NCBI RefSeq assembly: GCF_001594145.1 | Contig: NZ_LVCF01000035.1 | Span: 315,900-379,899, forward strand | Direction: 5' to 3' | DNA: 64,000 bases | Origin: Branchiibius sp. NY16-3462-2 | GTDB taxonomy: Bacteria > Actinomycetota > Actinomycetes > Actinomycetales > Dermatophilaceae | Shown: piece after piece, positions 1 through 7,983 of the stretch | Position numbering within the stretch: the first letter of the stretch is position 1 | How the letters are laid out: every line of letters begins with the position of its first letter | Notes under the pieces: model-generated | Seen by the model: the letters and a program-made list of their open reading frames with translations, nothing else | Databases searched by the model: none | What the model was told of the DNA's origin: nothing | Position numbers and translations under genes: made by a program

Positions 1-1125
1 CTGCAGCTACGCGACAAGGGCAACACCGTGTTGGTGGTGGAGCACAAGCCAGAACTCATCGCGATCGCGGATCACGTCATCGACCTGGGACCGGGTGCCG
101 GATCTGCCGGTGGCACAGTGACTTTCGAGGGTCCGGTGGCCGACCTGCGGTCGTCTGGGACTGTCACCGGGCGGCACCTGGACGATCGAGCGGCACTGAA
201 GGTCGACGTACGTCGATCGGTTAGCTCCCTGCCTATTCGCGGCGCCAGCGCGCACAACCTGCAGGATGTCGACGTGGACATCCCGCTCGGGGTGCTGGTC
301 GTTGTCACCGGAGTGGCCGGCTCCGGCAAGAGCTCGCTCATCGATGGCTCGCTGAGCGGGCGCGACGAGGTCGTGGTCATCGACCAGACGCCGATCCGCG
401 GGTCTCGTCGGTCCAACCCCGCCACCTACACCGGCCTGCTCGAGCCGCTGCGCAAGGCGTTCGCCAAGGCCAACGGAGTCAAACCGGCGCTGTTCAGTGC
501 CAACTCCGAAGGCGCCTGCCCGACCTGCGGCGGCGCCGGCGTCATCTACACCGACCTGGGCATGATGGCCGGGGTGAGCACGGTGTGCGAGGACTGTGAA
601 GGGCGCCGGTTCCAGCCCGAGGTGCTCGGCTACACCCTCGCCGGTCGGTCCATCGCGGACGTGCTGGAGATGTCCGCCGACGCGGCGGCAGCCTTCTGCG
701 TAGAGGTGAAACTTCCTGCGGCAGAACGGATCCTGACCCGGCTGGTCGATGTGGGGTTGGGCTACGTCACCATTGGCCAGCCGCTCACCACCCTGTCCGG
801 AGGCGAGCGGCAGCGTTTGAAGCTGGCCGCGCAGATGGGGGAGAAGGCCGACATCTACGTCCTCGACGAGCCGACGACCGGTCTACACCTGGCGGACGTG
901 GAACGGTTGCTGGCCCTGCTGGACCGGTTGGTGGACTCCGGGAAGTCGGTGATCGTGATCGAGCACCATCAGGCGGTCATGGCCCACGCCGACTGGATCA
1001 TCGACCTGGGGCCGGGCGCCGGACACGACGGCGGCCGGATCGTCTTCGAAGGCACACCTGCAGATCTGGTGGCCGCCCGGTCGACGCTGACGGGGGAGTA
1101 CCTGTCCAGGTACGTGGCACGCTGA
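1..1125 (+). CDS. UvrA-like excinuclease ATPase, C-terminal part (5' end outside window)
   Basis: The reading frame is open from base 1, so 374 residues of a longer protein are visible. They cover the end of the first ABC module (VLVVEHKPE, then IDLGPGAG) and the whole second module: Walker A GVAGSGKSS near 310-336, zinc-binding CPTCGG near 518 and CEDCEG near 588, signature LSGGERQRLK near 796, Walker B YVLDEPTTG near 856 and an H-loop IEHH near 958. This architecture is UvrA-specific. The short spacing and the end soon after the second ABC module suggest the compact UvrA-like class (UvrA2/DrrC type, linked to drug tolerance) rather than canonical UvrA, but the N-terminus is needed to decide. 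The neighbours give no DNA-repair context. Confidence 0.85.
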   Translation: MQLRDKGNTVLVVEHKPELIAIADHVIDLGPGAGSAGGTVTFEGPVADLRSSGTVTGRHLDDRAALKVDVRRSVSSLPIRGASAHNLQDVDVDIPLGVLVVVTGVAGSGKSSLIDGSLSGRDEVVVIDQTPIRGSRRSNPATYTGLLEPLRKAFAKANGVKPALFSANSEGACPTCGGAGVIYTDLGMMAGVSTVCEDCEGRRFQPEVLGYTLAGRSIADVLEMSADAAAAFCVEVKLPAAERILTRLVDVGLGYVTIGQPLTTLSGGERQRLKLAAQMGEKADIYVLDEPTTGLHLADVERLLALLDRLVDSGKSVIVIEHHQAVMAHADWIIDLGPGAGHDGGRIVFEGTPADLVAARSTLTGEYLSRYVAR

Positions 1126-1147
1126 TCGCGCGGTTACCGTGGCAGTG

Positions 1148-1945
1148 ATGAACCTCGACACCCGAAATCTGCGCCGCGTCGTCGCCGTCTCCGCCCTGGC
1201 AGTGACCACCATCCAGACCGCGACCGCTGCAGTGGCGATCCCACGGCAGCGCCGCGACTACGCCGACGGCGCGTGGGGCCCCGGCCTGGCTGCGGTCGCC
1301 CTCACCGGAGCCGTGCTGGGCAATGGTGATCCCGTACGCCGATGGACGACCGCCGTGCTCACCACCGCCTGGGCGGCGCGGCTGGAACACCTGATGCTCG
1401 GGCGGCTGCGCGGCAAGGATACGGAAGACGATCGCTACACCGAGTTCCTCTCCGGCGCATCGACTGCCGGTGTCATCGGGAAAGTGTTTGTGACACAGGC
1501 TGTTTCCCAGCTGCTGGTATCAACGCCCACCCAGCTGGCAGCATCCTCCACCCTGCCGCGGGGCAAGCGCCGCCTGCTGTTCCCCCTCGGTGCCGCCATC
1601 ATGGTGACCGGTGCCGTGGTGGAAGCGATCGCGGACCGTCAGAAGGACGCCTACTCCGCCCGTCCCCGGGAGGAGCGGCCGTCGGTGCTCGACACGGGCC
1701 TGTGGGGTTGGTCGCGTCACCCCAACTACTTCGGCGACTCGCTCTTCTGGGACGGGGCGTACGTAGCGGCGGCTGCATCGCCACCGGCGGGGTGGACCTT
1801 CCCGGCACCGATCGCGATGAACTACTTCCTGATCTACGCGACCGGCGCGAAGCGGACCGAGAAGAAGATGCAGGACCGGCCCGGTTACCGCGATTATCAG
1901 CAGCGTGTCTCCTTCTTCTTCCCCTGGCCCGGCAAACATGCCTGA
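1148..1945 (+). CDS. DUF1295 membrane protein (steroid 5-alpha-reductase-like)
   Basis: A 265-residue multi-pass membrane protein. The C-terminal stretch GLWGWSRHPNYFGDS is the hallmark of DUF1295 and related isoprenylcysteine methyltransferase or steroid-reductase folds, where the RHPNYFG loop contributes to cofactor binding. The substrate is unknown. The start is placed at the ATG at 1148 rather than the in-frame GTG at 1139, because a TACCGT -10 box at 1135-1140 ends exactly seven bases upstream, fitting a leaderless mRNA. The stop overlaps the next gene by 8 bases, suggesting translational coupling to the phosphatase. Confidence 0.8.
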   Translation: MNLDTRNLRRVVAVSALAVTTIQTATAAVAIPRQRRDYADGAWGPGLAAVALTGAVLGNGDPVRRWTTAVLTTAWAARLEHLMLGRLRGKDTEDDRYTEFLSGASTAGVIGKVFVTQAVSQLLVSTPTQLAASSTLPRGKRRLLFPLGAAIMVTGAVVEAIADRQKDAYSARPREERPSVLDTGLWGWSRHPNYFGDSLFWDGAYVAAAASPPAGWTFPAPIAMNYFLIYATGAKRTEKKMQDRPGYRDYQQRVSFFFPWPGKHA

Positions 1946-2408
1946 CCCGTTGCGCATCGTCTTCGTGTGCACCGGGAACATCTGTCGGTCGCCGATCGCC
2001 GAGAAGGTGCTGCAGCGCCACCTCCAAGACGCCGGACTCGCCGATGCGGCGACCGTGACCAGTGCAGGGACGGGCCCTTGGCACGAAGGTGAGCCAGCCG
2101 ACTCCCGTGCGGTGGATGTGCTTACGGCAGCGGGATATTCGGCATCGCACGTCGCGCATCAGATCACCGACAGTGACCTGTCCGCGGATCTGTTGGTGGC
2201 CCTGGACAGCGGGCACGCTCGCGACCTGCGGCGCCTGGGCGCACCGGCAGACCGGGTGCATCTGCTGCGTTCGTTCGATCCGGACGCGGACGGTGCGGAG
2301 GTCCCGGATCCGTATTACGACGGTCCGGCCGAGTTCCAGGACGTGCTCACCATGGTCGAGTCTGCTACCTCCGGAGTGGTGCAGTGGGTGCGCGACCAGT
2401 CACGCTGA
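1938..2408 (+). CDS. low-molecular-weight protein-tyrosine phosphatase
   Basis: A 156-residue cytosolic phosphatase. The phosphate-binding loop CTGNICRS starts at Cys11 (nucleophile) and ends with Arg17, the CX5R signature. The late DPYYDGPAEF motif supplies the general-acid aspartate. Length is typical for the PtpA/Wzb family. Actinobacterial members dephosphorylate tyrosine on kinases or exopolysaccharide enzymes, and one is secreted in pathogens; the substrate here is not evident. The ATG at 1938 lies inside the end of the DUF1295 gene, and the 3' end overlaps the fructosamine kinase gene by 25 bases, so the three are probably co-transcribed. Confidence 0.9.
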   Translation: MPDPLRIVFVCTGNICRSPIAEKVLQRHLQDAGLADAATVTSAGTGPWHEGEPADSRAVDVLTAAGYSASHVAHQITDSDLSADLLVALDSGHARDLRRLGAPADRVHLLRSFDPDADGAEVPDPYYDGPAEFQDVLTMVESATSGVVQWVRDQSR

Positions 2409-3172
2409 GCGACGGCCGGCGCGGCTTCGCCAAGGACGCGCCACAGTCATCGATCGATGCGGAGGCTGCGTCCCTGGAGTGGCTGCAGGTGGAGGGCGGC
2501 CCGCCGCTCCCCGAGGTTCTGGTGAGTGACCCGGGAAGGCTGGTCACGGCGTACGTCGAGTCCAGCCGACCCGACCCCCAGGTCGCCGAGGAGTTCGGGC
2601 GTCGTCTCGCGACGCTGCACGCGGCCGGGGCTGATGCCTTCGGCGCCGCGCCACCCGGCGGCCCGGAGCTCGCCTGGTTCGGAATGACCCGGATGCTGAA
2701 CAAACCTGTGGCCCAGGATGATTGGCCGACGTGGTATGCCCAGGACCGGGTACTTCCCTACGTGCGTCAGGCGGTTGACGCCGGGTCGCTGAGCGCGGGG
2801 GAGTCGACGGTGTTCGAGGAGGTCTGTGCGCGGTTGCCGCAGCTGGCCGGTCCGGCCGAGCCACCCGCACGACTGCACGGCGACCTGTGGTCGGGCAACG
2901 TGTTGTGGTCCCACGATGCCGCCTGGCTGATCGATCCTGCCGCCCACGGTGGCCACCGGGAGAGCGACCTCGCCCTGTTGGCACTCTTCGGGTGCCCGAA
3001 CCTGGAACGCATCCGATCGGCGTACGACGAGGCCTCGCCGTTGGCACCCGGGTGGCGCGCCCGCGTCCCGCTGCACCAGCTCTTTCCGCTGCTCGCGCAC
3101 GTGGTGATCTTCGGGCGCGGATACGCCGATCAAGCGCTCGAAGCGGCGCGTTCGGCGCTGCGGATCGGGTAA
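2384..3172 (+). CDS. fructosamine kinase family protein
   Basis: A 262-residue kinase of the fructosamine-3-kinase/ribulosamine kinase family, which phosphorylates the sugar of glycated lysines so that the adduct falls off (protein deglycation). The catalytic loop LHGDLWSGNVLW (His165, Asp167, Asn172) and the metal-binding Asp184 in WLIDPAAHGG are intact. Lys17 is a candidate ATP-binding lysine. The GTG start at 2384 lies within the phosphatase gene; no other start would keep the N-terminal lobe. Length is slightly short for the family (about 290), mostly at the N-terminus. Confidence 0.85.
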   Translation: MGARPVTLSDGRRGFAKDAPQSSIDAEAASLEWLQVEGGPPLPEVLVSDPGRLVTAYVESSRPDPQVAEEFGRRLATLHAAGADAFGAAPPGGPELAWFGMTRMLNKPVAQDDWPTWYAQDRVLPYVRQAVDAGSLSAGESTVFEEVCARLPQLAGPAEPPARLHGDLWSGNVLWSHDAAWLIDPAAHGGHRESDLALLALFGCPNLERIRSAYDEASPLAPGWRARVPLHQLFPLLAHVVIFGRGYADQALEAARSALRIG

Positions 3173-3219
3173 CCTCCAACCCTTCCGGACGATCGCCCCA
3201 AGGCACTAGCGTTCCCAGC

Positions 3220-4701
3220 ATGACGACGCGAACTGAAGAGGATCTGCTGGGCTCCAAACCAGTGCCCGCAGACGCGTACTACGGCATCCACACCGTGCGA
3301 GCGATCGAGAACTTCCCGATCTCGGGGATCACGATCAACGACGTCCCCCAATTCATCCGCGGCATGGTCATGGTGAAGAAGGCCGCCGCTCTCGCGAACA
3401 AGGAATTGCGCGTCCTGCCGGTCGATGTCGCTGACGCCATCGTCGCCGCCTGCGACGCCATCCTGGACGACGGGCGCTGCATGGATCAGTTCCCGATCGA
3501 CGTCTTCCAGGGCGGTGCCGGCACCAGCGTCAACATGAACACCAACGAGGTCGTCGCCAACCTGGCCCTCGAACTGGTCGGGTACGACAAGGGCCGCTAC
3601 GACGTGATCAACCCCAACGACCACGTCAACAAATCCCAGTCGACCAATGACGCCTACCCGACCGGCTTCCGGGTCGCGGCGTACACGATGGTCCAAGCCC
3701 TCGTCCAGGAGGTGCAGGAACTGTCGTTCGCCTTCTCTGCCAAGGCACAGGAGTTCGCGACGGTCCTGAAGATGGGCCGGACGCAGTTGCAGGATGCGGT
3801 CCCGATGAGCCTCGGCAGCGAGTTCGAGGCGTTCGCGGTGAACGTGCACGAGGAGATCACCCGGCTGCGCACGGCGGCCGAACTGCTCCTGGAGGTCAAC
3901 CTCGGAGCCACCGCGATCGGCACCGGGCTGAACACCCCGCCAGGGTATCCGGCGGCAGCGGCCCGGCACCTGTCCCAGGTCAGCGGACTGGGGACGGTAC
4001 CGGCGGCCCACCTGGTCGAGGCGACCTACGACAACGGCGCCTACATCGCGGTGCACTCAGCCGTGAAACGCCTGGCGACCAAGCTGTCCAAGATCTGTAA
4101 TGACCTGCGGCTGTTGTCTTCTGGACCTCGCGCGGGACTGCACGAGATCAATCTGCCAGAGATGCAGGCCGGCTCCTCGATCATGCCGGCGAAGGTCAAC
4201 CCGGTCATCCCCGAGGTCGTCAACCAGGTCTGCTTCAAGGTGATCGGGAACGACGTGACGATCACCATGGCAGCCGAGGCCGGTCAGCTCCAGTTGAACG
4301 TCATGGAGCCGGTGCTGGCGGAGTCGCTGTTCGAGTCGACGCGGCTGCTCACCAACGCCTGCGCCACGTTGCGCAGCAAGTGCATCACCGGTATTACCGC
4401 CAACCCCGAGGTGTGCGAGGCCTACGTGATGAACTCCGTCGGCATCGTCACCTATCTCAATGAGGTCATCGGGCACCACGCCGGCGATCAAGTCGGCAAG
4501 GAAGCGGCGCGGACCGGCAGGGGAGTGCGCGAGGTGGCCCTGGAGATGGGCCTGTTGTCCGAAACGCAGTTGGACCAGTTGCTGTCGACGGCCAACTTCT
4601 TGAATCCGACGTTCGCCGGCCGGCTCTACACCCCGGACGAGAAAGGCATCCCGCCGCTGGAGAAGCAGACCGCGGCGGACACGGACTCCTCGAGCTCATG
4701 A
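3220..4701 (+). CDS. aspA: aspartate ammonia-lyase
   Basis: A 493-residue cytosolic enzyme catalysing reversible conversion of L-aspartate to fumarate and ammonia. It belongs to the fumarase/aspartase superfamily: the signature loop GSSIMPAKVNP (residues 318-328) contains the catalytic serine, and conserved blocks such as GTSVNMNTNEV and KSQSTNDAYPTGFR are present. The aspartase rather than fumarase assignment rests on overall resemblance and on the Dcu-type carrier gene overlapping by 4 bases (ATGA). A TAGCGT -10 box at 3207-3212 lies seven bases before the ATG with no Shine-Dalgarno sequence, suggesting a leaderless transcript. The C-terminus ends in a serine-rich tail. Confidence 0.93.
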   Translation: MTTRTEEDLLGSKPVPADAYYGIHTVRAIENFPISGITINDVPQFIRGMVMVKKAAALANKELRVLPVDVADAIVAACDAILDDGRCMDQFPIDVFQGGAGTSVNMNTNEVVANLALELVGYDKGRYDVINPNDHVNKSQSTNDAYPTGFRVAAYTMVQALVQEVQELSFAFSAKAQEFATVLKMGRTQLQDAVPMSLGSEFEAFAVNVHEEITRLRTAAELLLEVNLGATAIGTGLNTPPGYPAAAARHLSQVSGLGTVPAAHLVEATYDNGAYIAVHSAVKRLATKLSKICNDLRLLSSGPRAGLHEINLPEMQAGSSIMPAKVNPVIPEVVNQVCFKVIGNDVTITMAAEAGQLQLNVMEPVLAESLFESTRLLTNACATLRSKCITGITANPEVCEAYVMNSVGIVTYLNEVIGHHAGDQVGKEAARTGRGVREVALEMGLLSETQLDQLLSTANFLNPTFAGRLYTPDEKGIPPLEKQTAADTDSSSS

Positions 4702-6014
4702 TCATCCTGCAGTTCCTGGTCGTCCTGCTCTTCGTCTTCATCGGAGCGCGACTCGGCGGTATCGCCATCGGCCTGGCCGGTGGCGCAGGGGTGATCGTGC
4801 TGGGGCTGCTCGGCCTGCACGTGGATGCCAAGACCGGTGTGCCGTGGGATGTTCTGGGCATCATCATCTGCGTCATCGCAGCGATCGCAGCCATGCAGGC
4901 CGCCGGGGGACTGGAACTGCTCGTCCACCGCACGGAACGACTACTACGGTCGCGGCCGAGCAACATCACGTTCATGGCACCAATCGTCACCTACTTCATG
5001 ACCGTCCTGTCCGGCACCGGACAGATCGCCTTCTCGACACTGCCGGTGATCGCCGAGGTCAGCAAGGAAGCCAAGATCCGCCCGTCCCGGCCACTGTCCA
5101 TCGCCGTGGTGGCCTCCCAGATGGCGATCGTTGCCTCCCCGATCTCTGCCGCGACGGTGGCGATGGCCGCCGTCCTGGAACCCATGGGCGTCGACTTCAT
5201 CAAGATGCTCACGATCTCCGGTATCTGCACCCTGACCGGGTGCATGATCGCCGCCTTCGTCGCTTCAAAACAGGGCTGTGAGTTGGAGGATGACCCGATC
5301 TACCAGGACCGCCTGGCCCGTGGTCTGGTCGCGCAATCCGATCCGGAGGCGAAGGCAAATTTCAAGGCCCGCAAAGGGGCCGGGCTATCGCTGATCATTT
5401 TCGCGGTGACCCTCGTGGTCGTGGTGTTGTACTCCACCGCGATCTCCGAGTCGGTCGGTCTGATCAGCGATCCGACGATCGACCGGTCGGCGGCGATCAT
5501 GACGTTCATGATGCTGGCCGCGCTGCTCATCCTGGTCTTCTGCAAGGTCGAACCGCCCGCGGTCATCGAGACCCCCACCTTCCGGGCGGGGATGAACGCG
5601 GCAGTCTGCATCACCGGCGTGGCCTGGTTAGGAAACACCTTCGTGCAGAACCACGTTGAGGACATCGAGCGGATCGGCGGCGACGTTATCCACGACCATC
5701 CCTGGATGTTGGCGATCGTCCTGCTGCTGGCCTCGGCGCTGCTGTACTCCCAGGCGGCGACCACGATCGCGCTGATGCCTGTGGCGGCAGGCATGGGCGT
5801 GTCCGCTTCGACGTTGCTCGCGTGCTTCCCCGCGGTGACCGGGCTGTTCCTGCTCCCCACGTATACAACCGTGGTGGCGGCAATCGAGCTCGACGACACC
5901 GGAACGACCCGGATCGGCAAATACCTGTTCAACCACTCGTTCATGATCCCCGGCCTGGTGGCGGTCGCCAGCTCGATCGCCCTAGGCTTCCTGATCGCGC
6001 CGATCCTGATCTGA
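4698..6014 (+). CDS. anaerobic C4-dicarboxylate carrier (Dcu family)
   Basis: A 438-residue integral membrane protein of the DcuA/DcuB family, with ten or more hydrophobic segments and a central hydrophilic loop around residues 200-230. Family members exchange aspartate or fumarate for succinate. The ATGA overlap with aspA makes one operon in which imported aspartate would be deaminated to fumarate, then reduced or used in the TCA cycle. DcuA and DcuB cannot be separated from sequence inspection, so no symbol is given. Dcu systems are best known from anaerobic fumarate respiration; in an actinobacterium the role may be aspartate catabolism. Confidence 0.85.
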   Translation: MIILQFLVVLLFVFIGARLGGIAIGLAGGAGVIVLGLLGLHVDAKTGVPWDVLGIIICVIAAIAAMQAAGGLELLVHRTERLLRSRPSNITFMAPIVTYFMTVLSGTGQIAFSTLPVIAEVSKEAKIRPSRPLSIAVVASQMAIVASPISAATVAMAAVLEPMGVDFIKMLTISGICTLTGCMIAAFVASKQGCELEDDPIYQDRLARGLVAQSDPEAKANFKARKGAGLSLIIFAVTLVVVVLYSTAISESVGLISDPTIDRSAAIMTFMMLAALLILVFCKVEPPAVIETPTFRAGMNAAVCITGVAWLGNTFVQNHVEDIERIGGDVIHDHPWMLAIVLLLASALLYSQAATTIALMPVAAGMGVSASTLLACFPAVTGLFLLPTYTTVVAAIELDDTGTTRIGKYLFNHSFMIPGLVAVASSIALGFLIAPILI

Positions 6015-6026
6015 GGACGACTGCTC

Positions 6027-6410
6027 ATGACTACACGTATCTGGTCCCTGCTGGCGCTACCCGTCCTGGCGGTGAGCCTCGCGGGATGCGTCAGCGACTC
6101 AACTGCCGACAACGTGCCGCCGGCTCGCGACGAGTCGGCCTTCCTAGCTGCCGTCAAGCAGTACGAAACGCCGCAGATCGACCGGGACGAGTTGATCCGG
6201 CAGGGGGACGCGGTCTGTGAATCGCTCACCGACTCCGCGGATGCCGACGGGCTTTACCAGGCTCTGGTGAACAACGCCAACGAAGGCAGTGGGCCCTTTT
6301 TCGGAGAGACCCGGCTGCGCGTGATGTCAGCGGCAGTGAAGTATCTGTGCCCTGAATGGGCCGAAGTCGATCACACGTCCTGGGGGAGTGCGACGGCGCT
6401 CAAATCGTGA
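6027..6410 (+). CDS. DUF732-like small lipoprotein
   Basis: A 127-residue predicted lipoprotein. The N-terminus has a basic residue, a hydrophobic stretch and a lipobox ending at Cys21 (SLAGC). The mature part contains two cysteines (in DAVCES and KYLCPEW) and a short helical layout typical of DUF732 proteins, a mycobacteria-type exported domain of unknown function. It lies 12 bases after the Dcu carrier gene, so it may belong to that operon. The last 11 bases overlap the convergent SIP-domain gene. Confidence 0.7.
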   Translation: MTTRIWSLLALPVLAVSLAGCVSDSTADNVPPARDESAFLAAVKQYETPQIDRDELIRQGDAVCESLTDSADADGLYQALVNNANEGSGPFFGETRLRVMSAAVKYLCPEWAEVDHTSWGSATALKS

Positions 6411-6750
6411 GGTGGTCGACGCCCAAGTGGTCCAGATCGACCAGGTTGCTGGCGTGTCCGCCGAGCCAGACCGTGACGGTACGGCGAAGATCCAGCTCCT
6501 GGGGGACCCACTCGGCCACCCAGGCGGCCACCGCCCTCTCGAGGGAACTGGTCACCGGATCGACCCGGTGGATCGAAACACGGGGCGGAGCGGTCAGCGT
6601 GCTGATGCTGCCCTCGGGGCCTTCGATCAGGACCTGGCCGTAGGCGTCCTCGGGCAGGAGTGCCAGGGCAACGGCGATGTCGTCCAGGTCGGCGATGTGA
6701 CCAGCAACCAGGACATGTTCCAGCGGAACGCGACGACGATGAGACCTCAC
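6400..6750 (-). CDS. stand-alone SIP (siderophore-interacting protein) domain protein
   Basis: A 116-residue protein resembling only the C-terminal NAD(P)H-binding half of siderophore-interacting flavoreductases: EHVLVAGHIADLDDIAVAL at the N-terminus, then LIEGPEG and a late AAWVAEWV segment. Such reduced SIP proteins are common in actinobacteria; full-length members reduce ferric siderophores. I place the start at the GTG at 6750 rather than the ATG at 6762, because a TATGCT -10 box (6758-6763) lies seven bases upstream and an iron-regulator-like box overlaps it. The neighbour on the same strand is dps, giving an iron-handling pair. With no FAD domain, this may be a partner or regulatory subunit. 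Confidence 0.65.
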   Translation of the reverse strand: MRSHRRRVPLEHVLVAGHIADLDDIAVALALLPEDAYGQVLIEGPEGSISTLTAPPRVSIHRVDPVTSSLERAVAAWVAEWVPQELDLRRTVTVWLGGHASNLVDLDHLGVDHLTI

Positions 6751-6779
6751 GAAGATAAGCATAGCCTTACCTTCGTGAG
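6746..6779 (-). promoter_or_regulatory. DtxR/IdeR-like iron box over the SIP promoter, flanked by an inverted repeat
   Basis: On the minus strand, 6774-6756 reads GAAGGTAAGGCTATGCTTA, matching about 14 of 19 positions of the DtxR/IdeR consensus (TTAGGTTAGSCTAACCTAA, with W tolerated at position 7). It covers the proposed -10 box of the leaderless SIP gene, so iron-loaded repressor would block transcription. The box is framed by a perfect 9-bp inverted repeat, CTCACGAAG (6746-6754) and CTTCGTGAG (6771-6779), which could form a hairpin or extend the operator. Confidence 0.6.
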
Positions 6780-6805
6780 ATCCGCGCCGAAACGCCGCAA
6801 GCGGG

Positions 6806-7303
6806 TCAGGCGGCGATGTGCGCCTGGAGCAACCAGCGGTCCTTGGTCAGGCCACGCTCGATCTCGATCGCAACATCCTGGCTGCTGAGGTCGATGTCGT
6901 CGAGGCCCACGATCGCGGCGCGGACCGTGACCAGTGCGGCGTCGATCAAGCCGACCACCTGAGCGACTGTGGTTTCCCAGGGCTGGAATCCATCGGACAG
7001 CGCCGGCAGCGAGGATTTCGCGGCGACGGTGGCCAGCCGGGAGTCCAAGGGCAGGCCCAGGGCGACGACGCGCTCGGCGGCGGTGTCGGCGAAGTCCTGG
7101 GCGTGGGCGACGACGTCATCGAGCAGTTCGTGGATGCCGATGAAGCTGCCACCGCGCACGTGCCAGTGCGCCTGCTTGCCGTTGACGACCAGCGCCTCCA
7201 TGTCGAGGACGACGGGGGTGAGGAACTGCGCCGCACCCGCGGCGACCTCGTGGGAGGCAGCGAGAGTGGTGGGGATCTCGGTGGTCTGGGTCTTGGTAGC
7301 CAT
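6806..7303 (-). CDS. dps: Dps-family ferritin-like DNA-binding protein
   Basis: A 165-residue member of the Dps miniferritin family, which forms dodecamers that oxidise and store iron and shield DNA during starvation or oxidative stress. Ferroxidase motifs are visible: HWHVRG (His46), IHELLDD (from His58) and DFADTAAERV (Asp and Glu ligands). A short polar N-terminal tail containing one lysine precedes the fold. The Shine-Dalgarno AGGAG lies eight bases before the ATG. Downstream on the same strand is the SIP-domain gene, 55 bases away behind its own iron-responsive promoter. Confidence 0.9.
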   Translation of the reverse strand: MATKTQTTEIPTTLAASHEVAAGAAQFLTPVVLDMEALVVNGKQAHWHVRGGSFIGIHELLDDVVAHAQDFADTAAERVVALGLPLDSRLATVAAKSSLPALSDGFQPWETTVAQVVGLIDAALVTVRAAIVGLDDIDLSSQDVAIEIERGLTKDRWLLQAHIAA

Positions 7304-7416
7304 ATCAATCTCCTGATGTCGCCCTGATGAAACTTGAATGATTCCAGGATGGTCCAGATCGCTTGGTATGACAACGAAGAGCAGGCTGGCCTAACGGCAC
7401 GCGCTTCGACCGCCTA

Positions 7417-7440
7417 CGCCCGCACGAGTCCCTGCGGGCG
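7417..7440 (-). terminator. candidate terminator hairpin after hxlR
   Basis: A perfect 8-bp stem, CGCCCGCA and TGCGGGCG, with an 8-base loop lies 20 bases downstream of the HxlR stop codon and upstream of dps. There is no U-tract, so it is either a U-less actinobacterial terminator or only a stable hairpin. Confidence 0.35.
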
Positions 7441-7459
7441 AGTAACGGTGCAGGGGGAG

Positions 7460-7882
7460 TCAGCCGGCGTTCGGTGCCTCGCGCTGCGTGCGCTGGTCGT
7501 AGGCGGCCTGGTTCGACCGGATGGCGGCGGCGTTCAGCACCGTCCAGTCGTAGAGCCGGCCGAAGGGCTCGCGCAGCGACTCGCCGAGCGGGGTGATCGC
7601 GTACTCGACGCCGACCGGCGACGTCGGTAGCACGCGCCGCTCGATCAGGCCGTCGCGCTCGAGCCGGCGCAGGGTCTGGGTGAGCACGCGCTGCGTGATG
7701 CCCTCGAGGCGGCGCTTGATCTCGTTGAACCGGCGCGGCTCGGTGAGCACGGCGAGGCACATCATCGACCACTTGTTGGCGATCTGGTCGAGGATCGGAC
7801 GACTCTCGCAGTCGACACTGAAGGTCTCGGTCGCGGTGTCGAGCAGCGCGCTGTAGGGCTTCACGGTGGTGTCCTCCGGCAT
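7460..7882 (-). CDS. HxlR-family winged-helix transcriptional regulator
   Basis: A 140-residue regulator. The HxlR core is clear: an early cysteine (VDCESRPIL), IANKWSMMCLAVL, RRFNEIKRRLEGITQRVLTQTL-type recognition region, LERDGLIERR and the wing VEYAITPLGESL. HxlR proteins often sense electrophiles or redox through such a cysteine and repress a divergent gene. The divergent partner here is the enoyl-CoA hydratase gene, and the 101-bp gap is rich in palindromes. Base composition is higher in GC than the surrounding genes and is shared with the hydratase gene, suggesting the pair arrived together. Confidence 0.9.
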   Translation of the reverse strand: MPEDTTVKPYSALLDTATETFSVDCESRPILDQIANKWSMMCLAVLTEPRRFNEIKRRLEGITQRVLTQTLRRLERDGLIERRVLPTSPVGVEYAITPLGESLREPFGRLYDWTVLNAAAIRSNQAAYDQRTQREAPNAG

Positions 7883-7898
7883 CCCTGGGATAGGAGAA

Positions 7899-7972
7899 GT
7901 GCGTTATTGACGCACCGGGAGCGGCGCTCCAAGATAAGTATGCATCCCATACCGGGTATGCATCGCATACTT
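7899..7972. promoter_or_regulatory. palindromic operator region between hxlR and the hydratase gene
   Basis: Three inverted repeats sit in this divergent promoter: GTGCGT (7899-7904) with ACGCAC (7910-7915); AAGTATGC (7936-7943) with GCATACTT (7965-7972), spaced by 21 bases or two helical turns; and a nested CATACC-G-GGTATG (7948-7960). The TATGCATC/CCATAC sequence is repeated within it. This is the expected layout for a dimeric or tetrameric HxlR repressor acting on both genes. The right arm ends two bases before the GGAG ribosome-binding site of the hydratase gene. Confidence 0.6.
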
Positions 7973-7983
7973 TTGGAGATCTC

